From assembly GCA_038203875.1 (NCBI GenBank), contig JBBRDN010000092.1, forward strand, positions 1 to 15,494: a DNA stretch of 15,494 bases, read 5' to 3'. The translations under genes were made by a program, and so were the position numbers. Within the stretch, counting starts at the first letter, position 1; every line of letters begins with the position of its first letter. Shown here piece by piece: positions 1 through 7,133 of the stretch. Source of the DNA: CANJSG01 sp038203875. GTDB lineage: Bacteria; Verrucomicrobiota; Verrucomicrobiia; Limisphaerales; CANJSG01. The notes under the pieces were generated by a model. That model did no database searches and had not been told where the DNA came from. It saw nothing but the letters and a program-made list of their open reading frames with translations.

Positions 1-504
1 GCCTCCTCGGGTGAAGGCGGGGCCAAACTTCATCGGCGCAACTTCGGCGAAGCGGTGGAAAGCCTGACGGGCTCGGGCGAATACCATTGGATGGCGGGCA
101 ATTTCATCAAATACGGCGCGGCCGAATCGTCCTTCGGCAGCAAGAACGCCGGAGACATCCCGGTCGATGCCCATCAGTTGATCGCCTTGTGCGCCCCGCG
201 CGGGACCTTCGTAAGCTATGGGGTTCCGGAAAAGGGCGACGCGCTCTGGCTCGATCAACAGGGCAGCTATATGGCGACCGTCGCGGCCGGACCTGCCTTT
301 CGTTTGCTCGGTGCCAAGGATCTCGGCGTGACCGAAGACTACCGCACCGTCCAGATGCCGCCGCCGGAGACGGAATACCTCGAAGGCCAATTGGCTTGGC
401 GGCAGCACATCGGCGGGCACGAGAGCCGGTCGAACATGAAGCCCTTCATCAAGTGGGCCAGCAAACAGCTCGGCCACACACTGCCCGCCGCACCCGCGAA
501 GTAG
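1..504 (+). CDS. Glucuronoyl esterase, CE15 family (3' part only)
   Basis: The frame is open from the first base, so the N-terminus and the nucleophile serine lie outside the window; 167 C-terminal residues remain. CE15 enzymes cleave the ester between glucuronic acid of xylan and lignin alcohols and are normally exported. Visible family landmarks are the SGEGGAKLHRRNFGE stretch (residues 3-17), the GEYHWMAGNF block (26-35), PVDAHQLIALCAPR (54-67), the SYGVPEKGDALWLDQQG block (72-88) and LAWRQHIGGHE (131-141). H140 in GGH is the expected catalytic histidine. The acid of the triad could be E5 or D85; I cannot decide between them here. The gene ends TAG at 502-504, 11 bases from the stop of the convergent esterase gene. 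The family call is firm; substrate preference is inferred. Confidence 0.88.
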   Translation, partial: ASSGEGGAKLHRRNFGEAVESLTGSGEYHWMAGNFIKYGAAESSFGSKNAGDIPVDAHQLIALCAPRGTFVSYGVPEKGDALWLDQQGSYMATVAAGPAFRLLGAKDLGVTEDYRTVQMPPPETEYLEGQLAWRQHIGGHESRSNMKPFIKWASKQLGHTLPAAPAK

Positions 505-515
505 ACGGTTCTGGC

Positions 516-1349
516 CTACTTGGTCGCTGGCTTCACCGCGCTCGGATCACCCGTGGGCGGCGGAGCCAGATCGACGGTGGTGCGCTGGCCGAGGCGTTTT
601 TCCAGCAGCGGCTTCAGCGCATCCGCCCAGATCTGGTAGCCCTTCACAGAGAGGTGGAGGCCATCGACGGTGACGCCTTCCTTGAGCTTGCCCGAGGCGT
701 CGGCCAGGCGGTCGCCGATGTCGAGGAAGCGGATCTTGTCGCCGTCGGCCAAGGCCGCGAGGCGGGTGTTGATGCGGCGGATGGTGGGGATGAGCGCGTT
801 GTTCCCGCCTCTTTCATTGCGCGGAAGGACGCCCATCACGATCACGGAAGCCCCGGGAGCCTTCTCACGGAAAGCGGTGAGGATGGCGCGGATGCCTCCG
901 ACCACTTCGTCGATCTGACGGTCATCATCGGCTCCAGCGCGGCCCGGTCTCAAGTTGTTCGTGCCGGCGAGCAGGACAATCACCTTCGGATTCACGCCGT
1001 CGAGTTCACCATTGGTCAGACGCCAGAGGATGTTCTGCACCGAGTCGGCGCCCCAACCGAAGTTGCCCGCGTTCCAACCGTGGAAGTTGGCCCGCCAGTT
1101 GGCCAGCATGGCGCTGTATTGGGTGTCGCTGCTGCCCCAGCGGCGCGTGATGGAATCGCCGACGAAGTAGAGGTCGATGCGGCCGGACTTGGCCTTGGCG
1201 AGAAGCTGCTCATGGGCGGTCTTGGAATTGGCATCGGACCTTGGCACAGGCTGGACGGTCGAGCCGCCCGCTTCGGCGGCGTAGGAACCCGAGACGATTT
1301 TGAAAGCCAGCAGGGCTGTGGCGGAAAGTTTGGAGAAGTTCGGGATCAT
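516..1349 (-). CDS. Exported SGNH/GDSL-family esterase, PAF-acetylhydrolase-like
   Basis: This 277-residue protein carries the SGNH blocks in order: FVGDSITRRWG (nucleophile S66), the block II glycine region NAGNFGWGADS (93-103), LLAGTNN (GxN, N131) and VDGLHLSVKGY with the D229-x-x-H232 pair. The WNAG..ADSVQNILWRL and GTNNL pattern resembles the platelet-activating-factor acetylhydrolase type, a group that in polysaccharide degraders often removes acetyl groups. An ATG at 1349 is preferred over an upstream in-frame TTG at 1394, because it puts a basic and then hydrophobic segment (KLSATALLAFKIV, then SYAAEA) at the N-terminus as a likely signal peptide. No Shine-Dalgarno is visible. The C-terminus (PPPTGDPSAVKPATK) is a low-complexity tail. 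It converges on the CE15 gene with an 11-base gap, so the two may overlap in termination. The substrate is not determined. Confidence 0.85.
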   Translation of the reverse strand: MIPNFSKLSATALLAFKIVSGSYAAEAGGSTVQPVPRSDANSKTAHEQLLAKAKSGRIDLYFVGDSITRRWGSSDTQYSAMLANWRANFHGWNAGNFGWGADSVQNILWRLTNGELDGVNPKVIVLLAGTNNLRPGRAGADDDRQIDEVVGGIRAILTAFREKAPGASVIVMGVLPRNERGGNNALIPTIRRINTRLAALADGDKIRFLDIGDRLADASGKLKEGVTVDGLHLSVKGYQIWADALKPLLEKRLGQRTTVDLAPPPTGDPSAVKPATK

Positions 1350-1452
1350 GAGCGGAAATGGGCCGAGGCTAGGCGCAGGGCGGTCCAGCTTCAAAGCCCA
1401 TCTGCGTTACGGCGTTCATCCCAAGCGAGCCCGGCTTCGTGCTTTCCAGACC

Positions 1453-1500
1453 AACAAAAGACCGGCGGAGCCGGGTTCCCCACACCCTTGGCTCCGCCGG
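1453..1500 (-). terminator. Rho-independent terminator downstream of the beta-barrel gene
   Basis: A perfect 11-bp stem, CCGGCGGAGCC at 1462-1472 and GGCTCCGCCGG at 1490-1500, encloses a 17-base loop. Read leftward, it is followed by a T-rich run (TCTTTTGTTGG). It lies 38 bases past the stop codon of the leftward beta-barrel gene, the right place to end that transcript before the SGNH esterase gene. The T run is interrupted, so efficiency is uncertain. Confidence 0.75.
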
Positions 1501-1538
1501 CGATCAACCCAAGTCGCTGGGTTTGAAATTGGTTCCGG

Positions 1539-2771
1539 TCAGAAGCGGTAGCTGACGCTCGTGGTGATCACGAAGTCGGCGAAGGCCGCGTCGCCGCCGG
1601 TGGTGCCACCGCCCACGATCTGGTCCCATCGTTTGTCGGCCACGCTGGCCTGACGGTTCCGATAGAGGGCCACCGGCGCGTAGACGGCTGCGGAGAACCG
1701 GCCCTTCATCATCGTGATGCCGGGCTCGATCGAGATCGAGTAGCCGGGCCGGCGGAAACCATCGGAATCACCCAGCGCATCTTCGACGGGAACACCTTCC
1801 AGACGCCCGCCCAAGCTCAAGGCCAGCCCCCAGCTCTTCACGAGCGTGAAGGTCATGCCAGCACGGGCGAGGTATTGGTCGGTGACGGACATCACGTCTT
1901 CGAGCGAGTAGCCGTTGTTGTAGCCGAGCGTCGTCGCGGCGTTCAGCCGGGTCTGGGCGGTGGCGATCTGGGCCGGAGTGGACGCGGGATTAGCGGTGGT
2001 GCGGTTTAATGCGGTGATCGTGCGACCGCGCGGATTGGCGATCTCGGTGGAGACGCCATTCACGTTCTTGGGATTGAACGTGTAGAAGCCCTGGGCGTAG
2101 ACGGACGTCCGTTCGAAGATTTCGCGGTAGGCGTAGAACTCGGCCGAGAAACCCACGGCTCCGTCGCCGGGTTGGATGGATTGGTCGACGTAGTGTTCCT
2201 CGGGACCTCGCACGGTGTTGAAGGTGTCGGTCGCCTTGTAGTCGCCGGTCGGCACTTTGATTCCTAGGCCAAGTTGGATGTTGCCTCTGGGATGTTTGGC
2301 CGGATCCCAGAGCCAAGTGCTGGCGCTCAAGCGGACGTCGCCAATTCCTCCGGCTTCCGAATGGCCGCGTTGAGCGCCAGTCGCGGGAGAACCACCGCTA
2401 TGCTCGTAGAAAGAAGAACGGTCGGAATACACGAACGGCAGCGTCAACGTCGCACTGATCCGCGAGTTGAACTGATAGGTGAGTCCGAGGTCGATGAAGT
2501 GCGAGTCGTTGACGACTTCCGTGCCTTGCGCGGCGCGCTGGGTCTGCTCGACCTCACCGACGAAGTGCCGGTGCGAATGCAGCCAGCGATATCCGACCGA
2601 AGCCGTCCAAGGGTCCTGCTCGGATTCATCGTGCGGGAGCATGCAGAAGCCGCCGCCGCGGACGGCGACACAGCCTTGGGCGGAGGCGCGATCGGCTGCA
2701 ACGAAGGGCATGCCGCAGGCGAGGACTAGAAGAGACGAACGGAGGGTTTGGGCAAGGGTTCGATGCGTCAT
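1539..2771 (-). CDS. Outer-membrane beta-barrel protein, function unknown
   Basis: This 410-residue protein has a classical N-terminus: basic (MTHRTLAQTLR), hydrophobic (SSLLVLACGMPFVAA) and a likely signal-peptidase I site after RASA near residue 31. The rest alternates aromatic and polar residues typical of antiparallel beta strands (for example the stretches near residues 56-66, 92-100 and 104-116). It ends in VITTSVSYRF, the C-terminal phenylalanine rule for BAM-inserted barrels. Cys33 and Cys43 just after cleavage could form a disulfide. The gene is a weak match in style to the MetA-type or transporter barrels used for hydrophobic substrates, but I do not recognise a specific family. A region rich in Thr, Ala and Asn around residues 255-285 may be an extracellular loop. 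The ATG at 2769-2771 has no Shine-Dalgarno. It is followed by its own terminator, so it is probably monocistronic. Confidence 0.75.
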   Translation of the reverse strand: MTHRTLAQTLRSSLLVLACGMPFVAADRASAQGCVAVRGGGFCMLPHDESEQDPWTASVGYRWLHSHRHFVGEVEQTQRAAQGTEVVNDSHFIDLGLTYQFNSRISATLTLPFVYSDRSSFYEHSGGSPATGAQRGHSEAGGIGDVRLSASTWLWDPAKHPRGNIQLGLGIKVPTGDYKATDTFNTVRGPEEHYVDQSIQPGDGAVGFSAEFYAYREIFERTSVYAQGFYTFNPKNVNGVSTEIANPRGRTITALNRTTANPASTPAQIATAQTRLNAATTLGYNNGYSLEDVMSVTDQYLARAGMTFTLVKSWGLALSLGGRLEGVPVEDALGDSDGFRRPGYSISIEPGITMMKGRFSAAVYAPVALYRNRQASVADKRWDQIVGGGTTGGDAAFADFVITTSVSYRF

Positions 2772-2902
2772 GTGGGCTTGGGTTGCGCGGAAGAGGCCAA
2801 GATCCGCACAAACCTACAACCCGCCTGTGGCCAAAGGAGGCATCGCAGGGGCGAGGTGGAGAAAATCCGTGGCGAGAGTCCGTGACGCCTCGCGATCCAA
2901 TG

Positions 2903-5536
2903 CTACTTGGGCGAAGCGAACCGGTAGAACCGCTGGGGCGCATTCGTCGGAAGCACATCGAGGAACTGGAAGGTGCCGTTGCTGTTCACCACAGAAGCCA
3001 CAGGAACCCAATCGACGAGATTGGTGGACACCTCGGCAGAATAGTTTGTGCCGGGAGCGCCTGTCGTCGTGACAATCCAGACTCCGTTGGTTGCGGTAGC
3101 GGCCAGTTGATCAATCCGCATCTGCACGACACTGAGCAGGGCATTGGAGCTGATGAAAGACCCGGCGGCATTGCCCAGCACGAGGGAGACATTCCCCGTC
3201 TGGGACAGGGCGACATTGGTCAGCGTCAGCTGGAGATTCGTGCCCGAGAATACGGTCGAGCCGTTGAGCTTCCACTGGGCCGTGAACGGCGCGGTGCCGG
3301 TGGCGGTCACGGCGAAGTTGGCGTTGGCCCCGGCGTTGACCGTCTGCGGCAGCGGCTGGGTCAGGAGAACCGGAGGCAGCACTTCGGTCAGGATCTGGAC
3401 GTTGTCGACGAGGAGGAAGTTGTCGGCGGCCGGATTGGCAATGGACGTGAAAGTGTCCATGTAGCCGATCATGGCCGTGCCGGAGGTGAAGGACGATGCG
3501 TTGGTCCGTTGCGCCACAACCACGCCGCCGAGTTTCCAGGTCAACAGGCCGTCGATCTGGCTGATTTCGGCGCGGACCCAGCGTTTGCCGGGCGATCCGG
3601 GCGTTTCGAAAAGCGACGCCGGAAAAAGCAATTGATAGAAAAGATCGCCTTCGTCCAACCCCTGCGCGCCATTGGCTGTGAACCCGGATGTTGCCAAGGA
3701 CAGCAGCGTGGGATTGCCGGCGCCATTGCCAACGTATGCAAGGTAGTCGCTGGAGGAACCGCCTTCGCCATCGACGGCGAACCAAACTCCGTCGCTCGCT
3801 GACGCGGTGCCGGAGCCCCAGTTCACGCGGGTGCCGGCGTGGTTGAGGCCCATGGTGACGAACTCGGTCGAACCGGAACCGCCGCCGGACGGGCCGTTGT
3901 AGTTGATCCACAAATCGCAACGAAGAGCATGGTTGCCGGAAAAACTCTGGCCCTTGGGATACAAGCTGACTCCCGCCGTGGCAGGCGTGGCGTCGTTCTT
4001 GTTCACGGTGAGCTTCAGGGCTCGCCTGGTCGCAGAGCCGGTGGAAGCAGGGATGAAATTCGTCGACCCATTGAACGAGAATTTCGCCGCGCTGAAATCG
4101 AAGGACCAGTCGGCCGTATAGTCGGATACGCCGTTGCCGGAAGCTTGGAACAGGTTCCACCGCGCCGCGCTGTTCGTCTCAAAGTCATCGGCGAACTGGA
4201 CCTGCCAAACCACAGGACGATTTACGACGAGGCGAACGATCGAGCTGGTCGCGCCTCCAAAAAGATTCGTGGCGACGACGGAATAGTCACCGGCCTGTGC
4301 CAGTTGAACGTTGTTCCTCGTGACCGAGGAGGCGGTGGCGCCGGGAATGTTGGTTCCGAACAGCCGCCATTGGTAAGCGACGGGGGCATCTCCCGCGACG
4401 TTCACGCTGAACACGACATTGCTCCCGACGTCGGTGGATCGGGGCAACGGCGGGACGATGATGGAGGGAGGATTGTTGCTGGTGCCGATCGTCGCAGAAC
4501 CGATCTCATCCCAGACGATCGTCGAGTGGTGTTGGCAGCTCCAAAAACTCACTCCCCTGTAGCCGCCCACTGCCGCCGAAGGCGTGTTAGTCTTTAGGGC
4601 GTTGATGAAGGAGAGGACTTCGCCGGCCGCTATGGCCCCGTTCACCGAAGTGTATCCCTGGCCGATCGGGATGATCGGCTTGATGGCATTGGTGTCGGAT
4701 CCGGTCAGGGAGTTCTGCCAGGTCCGCCATTCCGAGTTCATCCGGGCGACCATGGAGGCAGGCGTGTTGCCGATGTCCTTCCAATAGGCCTGCGGCATGA
4801 CGGCGTCGCAGTAACGCCCGAACGTGATGTAGGGAAACCCGCTGTGGGAACTGATGATCGGATACGGTGCGTGGGCCAGGAACCGGTCGGGATAAGCCGC
4901 GCGGATAGCCTGGCAGTATTGAACGGCGGCGACGGAGTTGTTGACGAGGACTTCGTATTCGGTTTCGGCGTCGATGATGAAACCGTCGGCGCCGAGGTTG
5001 AGGGCGTTCAAGGCGACGTTGATTTCGCCTTGGACATTGTTCCCATAGACGTAGGCCCAGCCGAAGATTTTCAGGCCTGCATTGTGGGCGCGGGTGATCA
5101 GGTCGGAGTTGAACTGGGTCCAGAAGCTGCCGCCATCGCCGCATTTGACGGTGATCCACTTCATGCCGCGGGCGATTTCGTAGTCAATGATCCCCTGAAC
5201 CGAACTGACGCCCAGCGCGGTTTGGCACTGGGGAATCTGCCAAATCCAGTCGCCCTTCCCAAGGTTGGTGGGATCGACGCCGTTGTAGAGCATCTGGCGC
5301 GGACGCGATGGCGCTTTCGGAGCAACGTTTTCTGAAACGGCGGGAACAGTGTCGGCCAATTCGCCCGAATGATCGGGCGGCTCCGTGAGTGCCCCGGAAA
5401 CTTTACCCGGATGTGTTCGCTTCCAATAGAGATCGGCATCATCGGAGGCCGATAAGCGGTCCACTCCAAGTCCAGTTGCGACGAACGCAGCGAGGATCAA
5501 ACCAAAACCGGCGACGAAGCGTTGGAAGATCTTCAA
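2903..5536 (-). CDS. Large secreted multidomain protein: glycosidase-like TIM barrel, two Ig-like domains, 'FYR' C-terminal module
   Basis: The protein has 877 residues. Residues 1-30 form a signal peptide (KIFQRF, hydrophobic core, LSA-SDD). After a Pro-rich linker, residues ~81-350 look like a (beta/alpha)8 hydrolase-like domain: LYNGVDPTN, KWITVKCGDGG, LKIFGWAYVYGN, DGFIIDAETEYE (D189 and E191 are candidate acids), CDAVMPQAYW and IIPIGQGY are successive strand ends. Residues ~356-438 form an Ig-like domain (YQWRLFGTNIPGA ... AGDYSVVATN). Residues ~443-717 look like a beta-sandwich region starting FADDFET. Residues ~721-805 are a second Ig-like domain. Residues ~806-877 form a terminal module ending PQRFYRFASPK, a kind common at the ends of verrucomicrobial secreted proteins. 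The likely role is extracellular polysaccharide or peptidoglycan binding and cleavage; the substrate is unknown. No PEP-CTERM sorting tail is present. The start is TTG (see the separate site entry). Confidence 0.8.
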   Translation of the reverse strand: MKIFQRFVAGFGLILAAFVATGLGVDRLSASDDADLYWKRTHPGKVSGALTEPPDHSGELADTVPAVSENVAPKAPSRPRQMLYNGVDPTNLGKGDWIWQIPQCQTALGVSSVQGIIDYEIARGMKWITVKCGDGGSFWTQFNSDLITRAHNAGLKIFGWAYVYGNNVQGEINVALNALNLGADGFIIDAETEYEVLVNNSVAAVQYCQAIRAAYPDRFLAHAPYPIISSHSGFPYITFGRYCDAVMPQAYWKDIGNTPASMVARMNSEWRTWQNSLTGSDTNAIKPIIPIGQGYTSVNGAIAAGEVLSFINALKTNTPSAAVGGYRGVSFWSCQHHSTIVWDEIGSATIGTSNNPPSIIVPPLPRSTDVGSNVVFSVNVAGDAPVAYQWRLFGTNIPGATASSVTRNNVQLAQAGDYSVVATNLFGGATSSIVRLVVNRPVVWQVQFADDFETNSAARWNLFQASGNGVSDYTADWSFDFSAAKFSFNGSTNFIPASTGSATRRALKLTVNKNDATPATAGVSLYPKGQSFSGNHALRCDLWINYNGPSGGGSGSTEFVTMGLNHAGTRVNWGSGTASASDGVWFAVDGEGGSSSDYLAYVGNGAGNPTLLSLATSGFTANGAQGLDEGDLFYQLLFPASLFETPGSPGKRWVRAEISQIDGLLTWKLGGVVVAQRTNASSFTSGTAMIGYMDTFTSIANPAADNFLLVDNVQILTEVLPPVLLTQPLPQTVNAGANANFAVTATGTAPFTAQWKLNGSTVFSGTNLQLTLTNVALSQTGNVSLVLGNAAGSFISSNALLSVVQMRIDQLAATATNGVWIVTTTGAPGTNYSAEVSTNLVDWVPVASVVNSNGTFQFLDVLPTNAPQRFYRFASPK

Positions 5537-5545
5537 GCATTCCTA
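5534..5545 (-). promoter_or_regulatory. TTG start with short ribosome-binding site for the 877-residue secreted protein
   Basis: Reading leftward, the order is an in-frame TAG (5543-5545), AGGA (5541-5544), four bases, then TTG (5534-5536). The in-frame stop rules out a longer protein, and the next codons give the basic and hydrophobic head of a signal peptide, so TTG is the only start that fits. An ATG overlapping this site (5538-5540) is in a different frame. AGGA is one of few Shine-Dalgarno-like motifs in the window. Confidence 0.6.
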
Positions 5546-5600
5546 TTGGATGCCCCATGAAGCAATCCGGCAATGGCACGAACGGCGATCGCGCCCGATG

Positions 5601-5636
5601 AAAACAAAAAGGCGTCCGGCCTCACGACCGGACGCC
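5601..5636 (-). terminator. Rho-independent terminator of the rpsP-khpA-trmD-rplS operon
   Basis: A perfect 9-bp stem, GGCGTCCGG (5611-5619) and CCGGACGCC (5628-5636), with an 8-base loop. Read leftward, the stem is directly followed by TTTTTGTTTT. It lies 25 bases past the rplS stop codon and is a textbook intrinsic terminator. It separates the operon from the secreted-protein gene transcribed in the same direction. Confidence 0.93.
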
Positions 5637-5661
5637 CACACACGGTTCCTTACCCAAAAAA

Positions 5662-6048
5662 TTACTTGGCAGCCTTGGCAGCCTTGGCAGGACGGACCGT
5701 CTCCTTCTCCTTCACGAGCGTGGCACCCTTGCCAATACGAGCCCGGAGGTAGGTGAGTTTGGCGCGGCGCACGTCACCGTGCCGCTCGACTTCGACCTTG
5801 TCGACCCGAGGCGAGTGGATCGGGAAAATGCGTTCCACGCCCTCTCCGTAGCTGATGCGGCGGACGGTGAACGTTTCGGTCAGGCCGTGGCCACGGCGGC
5901 CGATGACGATTCCGGCGAACACCTGGATGCGTTCCTTGTCGCCTTCGACGACCTTGGTGTGCACCCGAACGGAGTCGCCGACGTTGAACGGCGACACTTC
6001 CTTCTTCTTAAACTGCGATTCGATCTTGTCCAACAATGCTTGGTTCAT
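5662..6048 (-). CDS. rplS: 50S ribosomal protein L19
   Basis: L19 lies at the 30S-50S interface and contributes to an intersubunit bridge. The 128-residue protein shows the family pattern: an N-terminal helix (NQALLDKIESQF), FNVGDSVRVHTKVVEGDKER, IQVFAGIVIGRRGHGL, TFTVRRISYGEGVERIFPIHSP and RHGDVRRAKLTYLRAR. It is slightly longer than the usual ~115-120 residues because of a C-terminal Lys/Ala tail (PAKAAKAAK). It is the last gene of a leftward operon with rpsP, khpA and trmD, starts 34 bases after the trmD stop, and is followed by a strong terminator. A purine-rich GAAGAG lies just before the ATG and may serve as a weak ribosome-binding site. Confidence 0.98.
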   Translation of the reverse strand: MNQALLDKIESQFKKKEVSPFNVGDSVRVHTKVVEGDKERIQVFAGIVIGRRGHGLTETFTVRRISYGEGVERIFPIHSPRVDKVEVERHGDVRRAKLTYLRARIGKGATLVKEKETVRPAKAAKAAK

Positions 6049-6065
6049 GGCTCTTCACTCTGTTT

Positions 6066-6079
6066 GTGGCCGCGGCCAC
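6066..6079. repeat. Perfect 14-bp palindrome in the trmD-rplS gap
   Basis: GTGGCCGCGGCCAC reads the same on both strands. It fills much of the 34-base gap between the trmD stop (6083) and the rplS start (6048). As RNA it could form a 5-bp stem with a CGCG loop. No T run follows it, so it does not look like a terminator. An intercistronic stability or translation-tuning element is possible but unproven. Confidence 0.5.
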
Positions 6080-6082
6080 GTT

Positions 6083-6796
6083 TCAAATCTTACTTCCGAA
6101 ACCCGGTCTGCCATCCTCTGGCAAACCGCTTTCCAGCAAATCCGGTCGACGCGCGCGCGTTCTAGCTAGGGCCCGTTCCTTCCGCCACTTCGAGATCTCA
6201 GCGTGGTTCCCGGACAAAAGCACTTCGGGAACTTTCAATCCCCGAAATTCGGCAGGCCGAGTATACTGCGGATACTCTAGGAGTCCGGTGGTGAAGGATT
6301 CATCCTTCGCGCTTTCGTCGTCTCCCAACACCCCGGGGAGCAATCGGGTAACGGCGTCAATGATCATCATCGCCGGCAGGGCACCGTTGGTCAGAACAAA
6401 ATCGCCGACCGAAAGTTCTTCGTCCACCAACTCGTCGTGGATCCGTTGATCGAATCCCTCGTAGGCCCCACACAGAACGATCAAATGATTCTCTTTCGAA
6501 AGCTCTCCGGCAACCGCCTGGATGAACTTTCGTCCGGTAGGCGCGACCAGCACAACCTTGGTCAGAGGCCCTGACAACGACTCAACTGCTTCAAAGATCG
6601 GTTCAACTTTCAGGACCATCCCCGCCCCGCCGCCGAAAGGGCGATCATCGACCGTTTTGTGTCGATCATGCGTCCAAAGCCTGAGGTTGTGGACACTTAG
6701 GTCCAACTTTCCCTCCGCACGTGCGCGCTGGACGATACTGCTGTCCAACGGTCCAACAAACATCTCCGGGAACGTCGTCAGGACGTCAATTTTCAT
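6083..6796 (-). CDS. trmD: tRNA (guanine37-N1)-methyltransferase
   Basis: TrmD methylates N1 of G37 next to the anticodon, using S-adenosylmethionine bound in a SPOUT knot, and prevents +1 frameshifting. The 237-residue protein begins MKIDVLTTFPEMF, the usual start; the frame stays open 65 codons further upstream inside khpA, but that extension has no family similarity and is not taken. Landmarks are DDRPFGGGAGMVLK (50-63), VLCGAYEGFDQRI (107-119), LSVGDFVLTNGALPAM (128-143), RLLPGVLG (151-158, with the catalytic-type Arg151), GLLEYPQYTRP (171-181) and LLSGNHAEISKWR (193-205). The position of the usual DSF aspartate, proposed as general base, reads ESF (E166). GGCGGG before the ATG is the only ribosome-binding-like sequence. 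The start is 16 bases after the khpA stop. Confidence 0.97.
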   Translation of the reverse strand: MKIDVLTTFPEMFVGPLDSSIVQRARAEGKLDLSVHNLRLWTHDRHKTVDDRPFGGGAGMVLKVEPIFEAVESLSGPLTKVVLVAPTGRKFIQAVAGELSKENHLIVLCGAYEGFDQRIHDELVDEELSVGDFVLTNGALPAMMIIDAVTRLLPGVLGDDESAKDESFTTGLLEYPQYTRPAEFRGLKVPEVLLSGNHAEISKWRKERALARTRARRPDLLESGLPEDGRPGFGSKI

Positions 6797-6812
6797 CCCG
6801 CCATGCAATCCA

Positions 6813-7124
6813 CTAACGTCGTCGTCCACGGGTCTCTCGATCAAGGTGCCGTTCCTGCAGACGCTCCGGACGCGATTCCCGCCGGGAGCCATTTTCATCG
6901 ACCAACTCCACAGCGCAGCGAACACCTTTTCGAGCTGCTCCAGCCTGCAAGAGGGACCGAATGATATTGATGGTCTGACCTTCCCGGCCAATGACCTTCC
7001 CCATGTCGTCGGAGTTTACGCGAACCTCGAAGAGCGTCGAACCTTCTTTCTCAGATCCCACGACAACAACTTCGTCAGGATTGGACACCAGCCCCCTAAC
7101 GACAAATTCGACAAAGGCCTGCAT
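6813..7124 (-). CDS. khpA: KH-domain RNA-binding protein KhpA (YlqC family) with Arg-rich tail
   Basis: KhpA is a small single-KH-domain protein that in Firmicutes pairs with KhpB and affects cell elongation and RNA binding. Its place between rpsP and trmD is conserved in many bacteria. The 103-residue protein has the N-terminal helix (FVEFVVRGLVSNPDEV), beta strands around residues 18-36, and the KH GxxG loop in GKVIGREGQTINIIRSLL (G46-R-E-G49). Family members are usually about 75-85 residues. Here roughly 24 extra residues follow AVELVDENG, with ten arginines in residues 81-103, ending RRR. The ATG at 7122-7124 is 9 bases after the rpsP stop, so translation is probably coupled. No clear Shine-Dalgarno is visible. 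Confidence 0.92.
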   Translation of the reverse strand: MQAFVEFVVRGLVSNPDEVVVVGSEKEGSTLFEVRVNSDDMGKVIGREGQTINIIRSLLQAGAARKGVRCAVELVDENGSRRESRPERLQERHLDRETRGRRR

Positions 7125-7133
7125 GACAGGACG

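Noticed and set aside
87..1526. Long rightward open frame over the SGNH esterase gene
   Set aside because: It is an antisense and off-frame shadow in GC-rich DNA; both CE15 and SGNH motifs are in other frames.
2811..2829. CCTACAACC as a possible fourth copy of the TGTAGGC repeat
   Set aside because: On the reverse strand the head reads TGTAGGT and no hairpin follows it.
5665..5690. Tandem repeat of a 9-base unit at the rplS 3' end
   Set aside because: It only encodes the Lys/Ala tail PAKAAKAAK, a common low-complexity end of ribosomal proteins.
6797..6991. N-terminal extension of trmD by 65 codons
   Set aside because: It overlaps khpA on the same strand, has no TrmD similarity, and MKIDVLTTFPEMF at 6796 is the normal family start.
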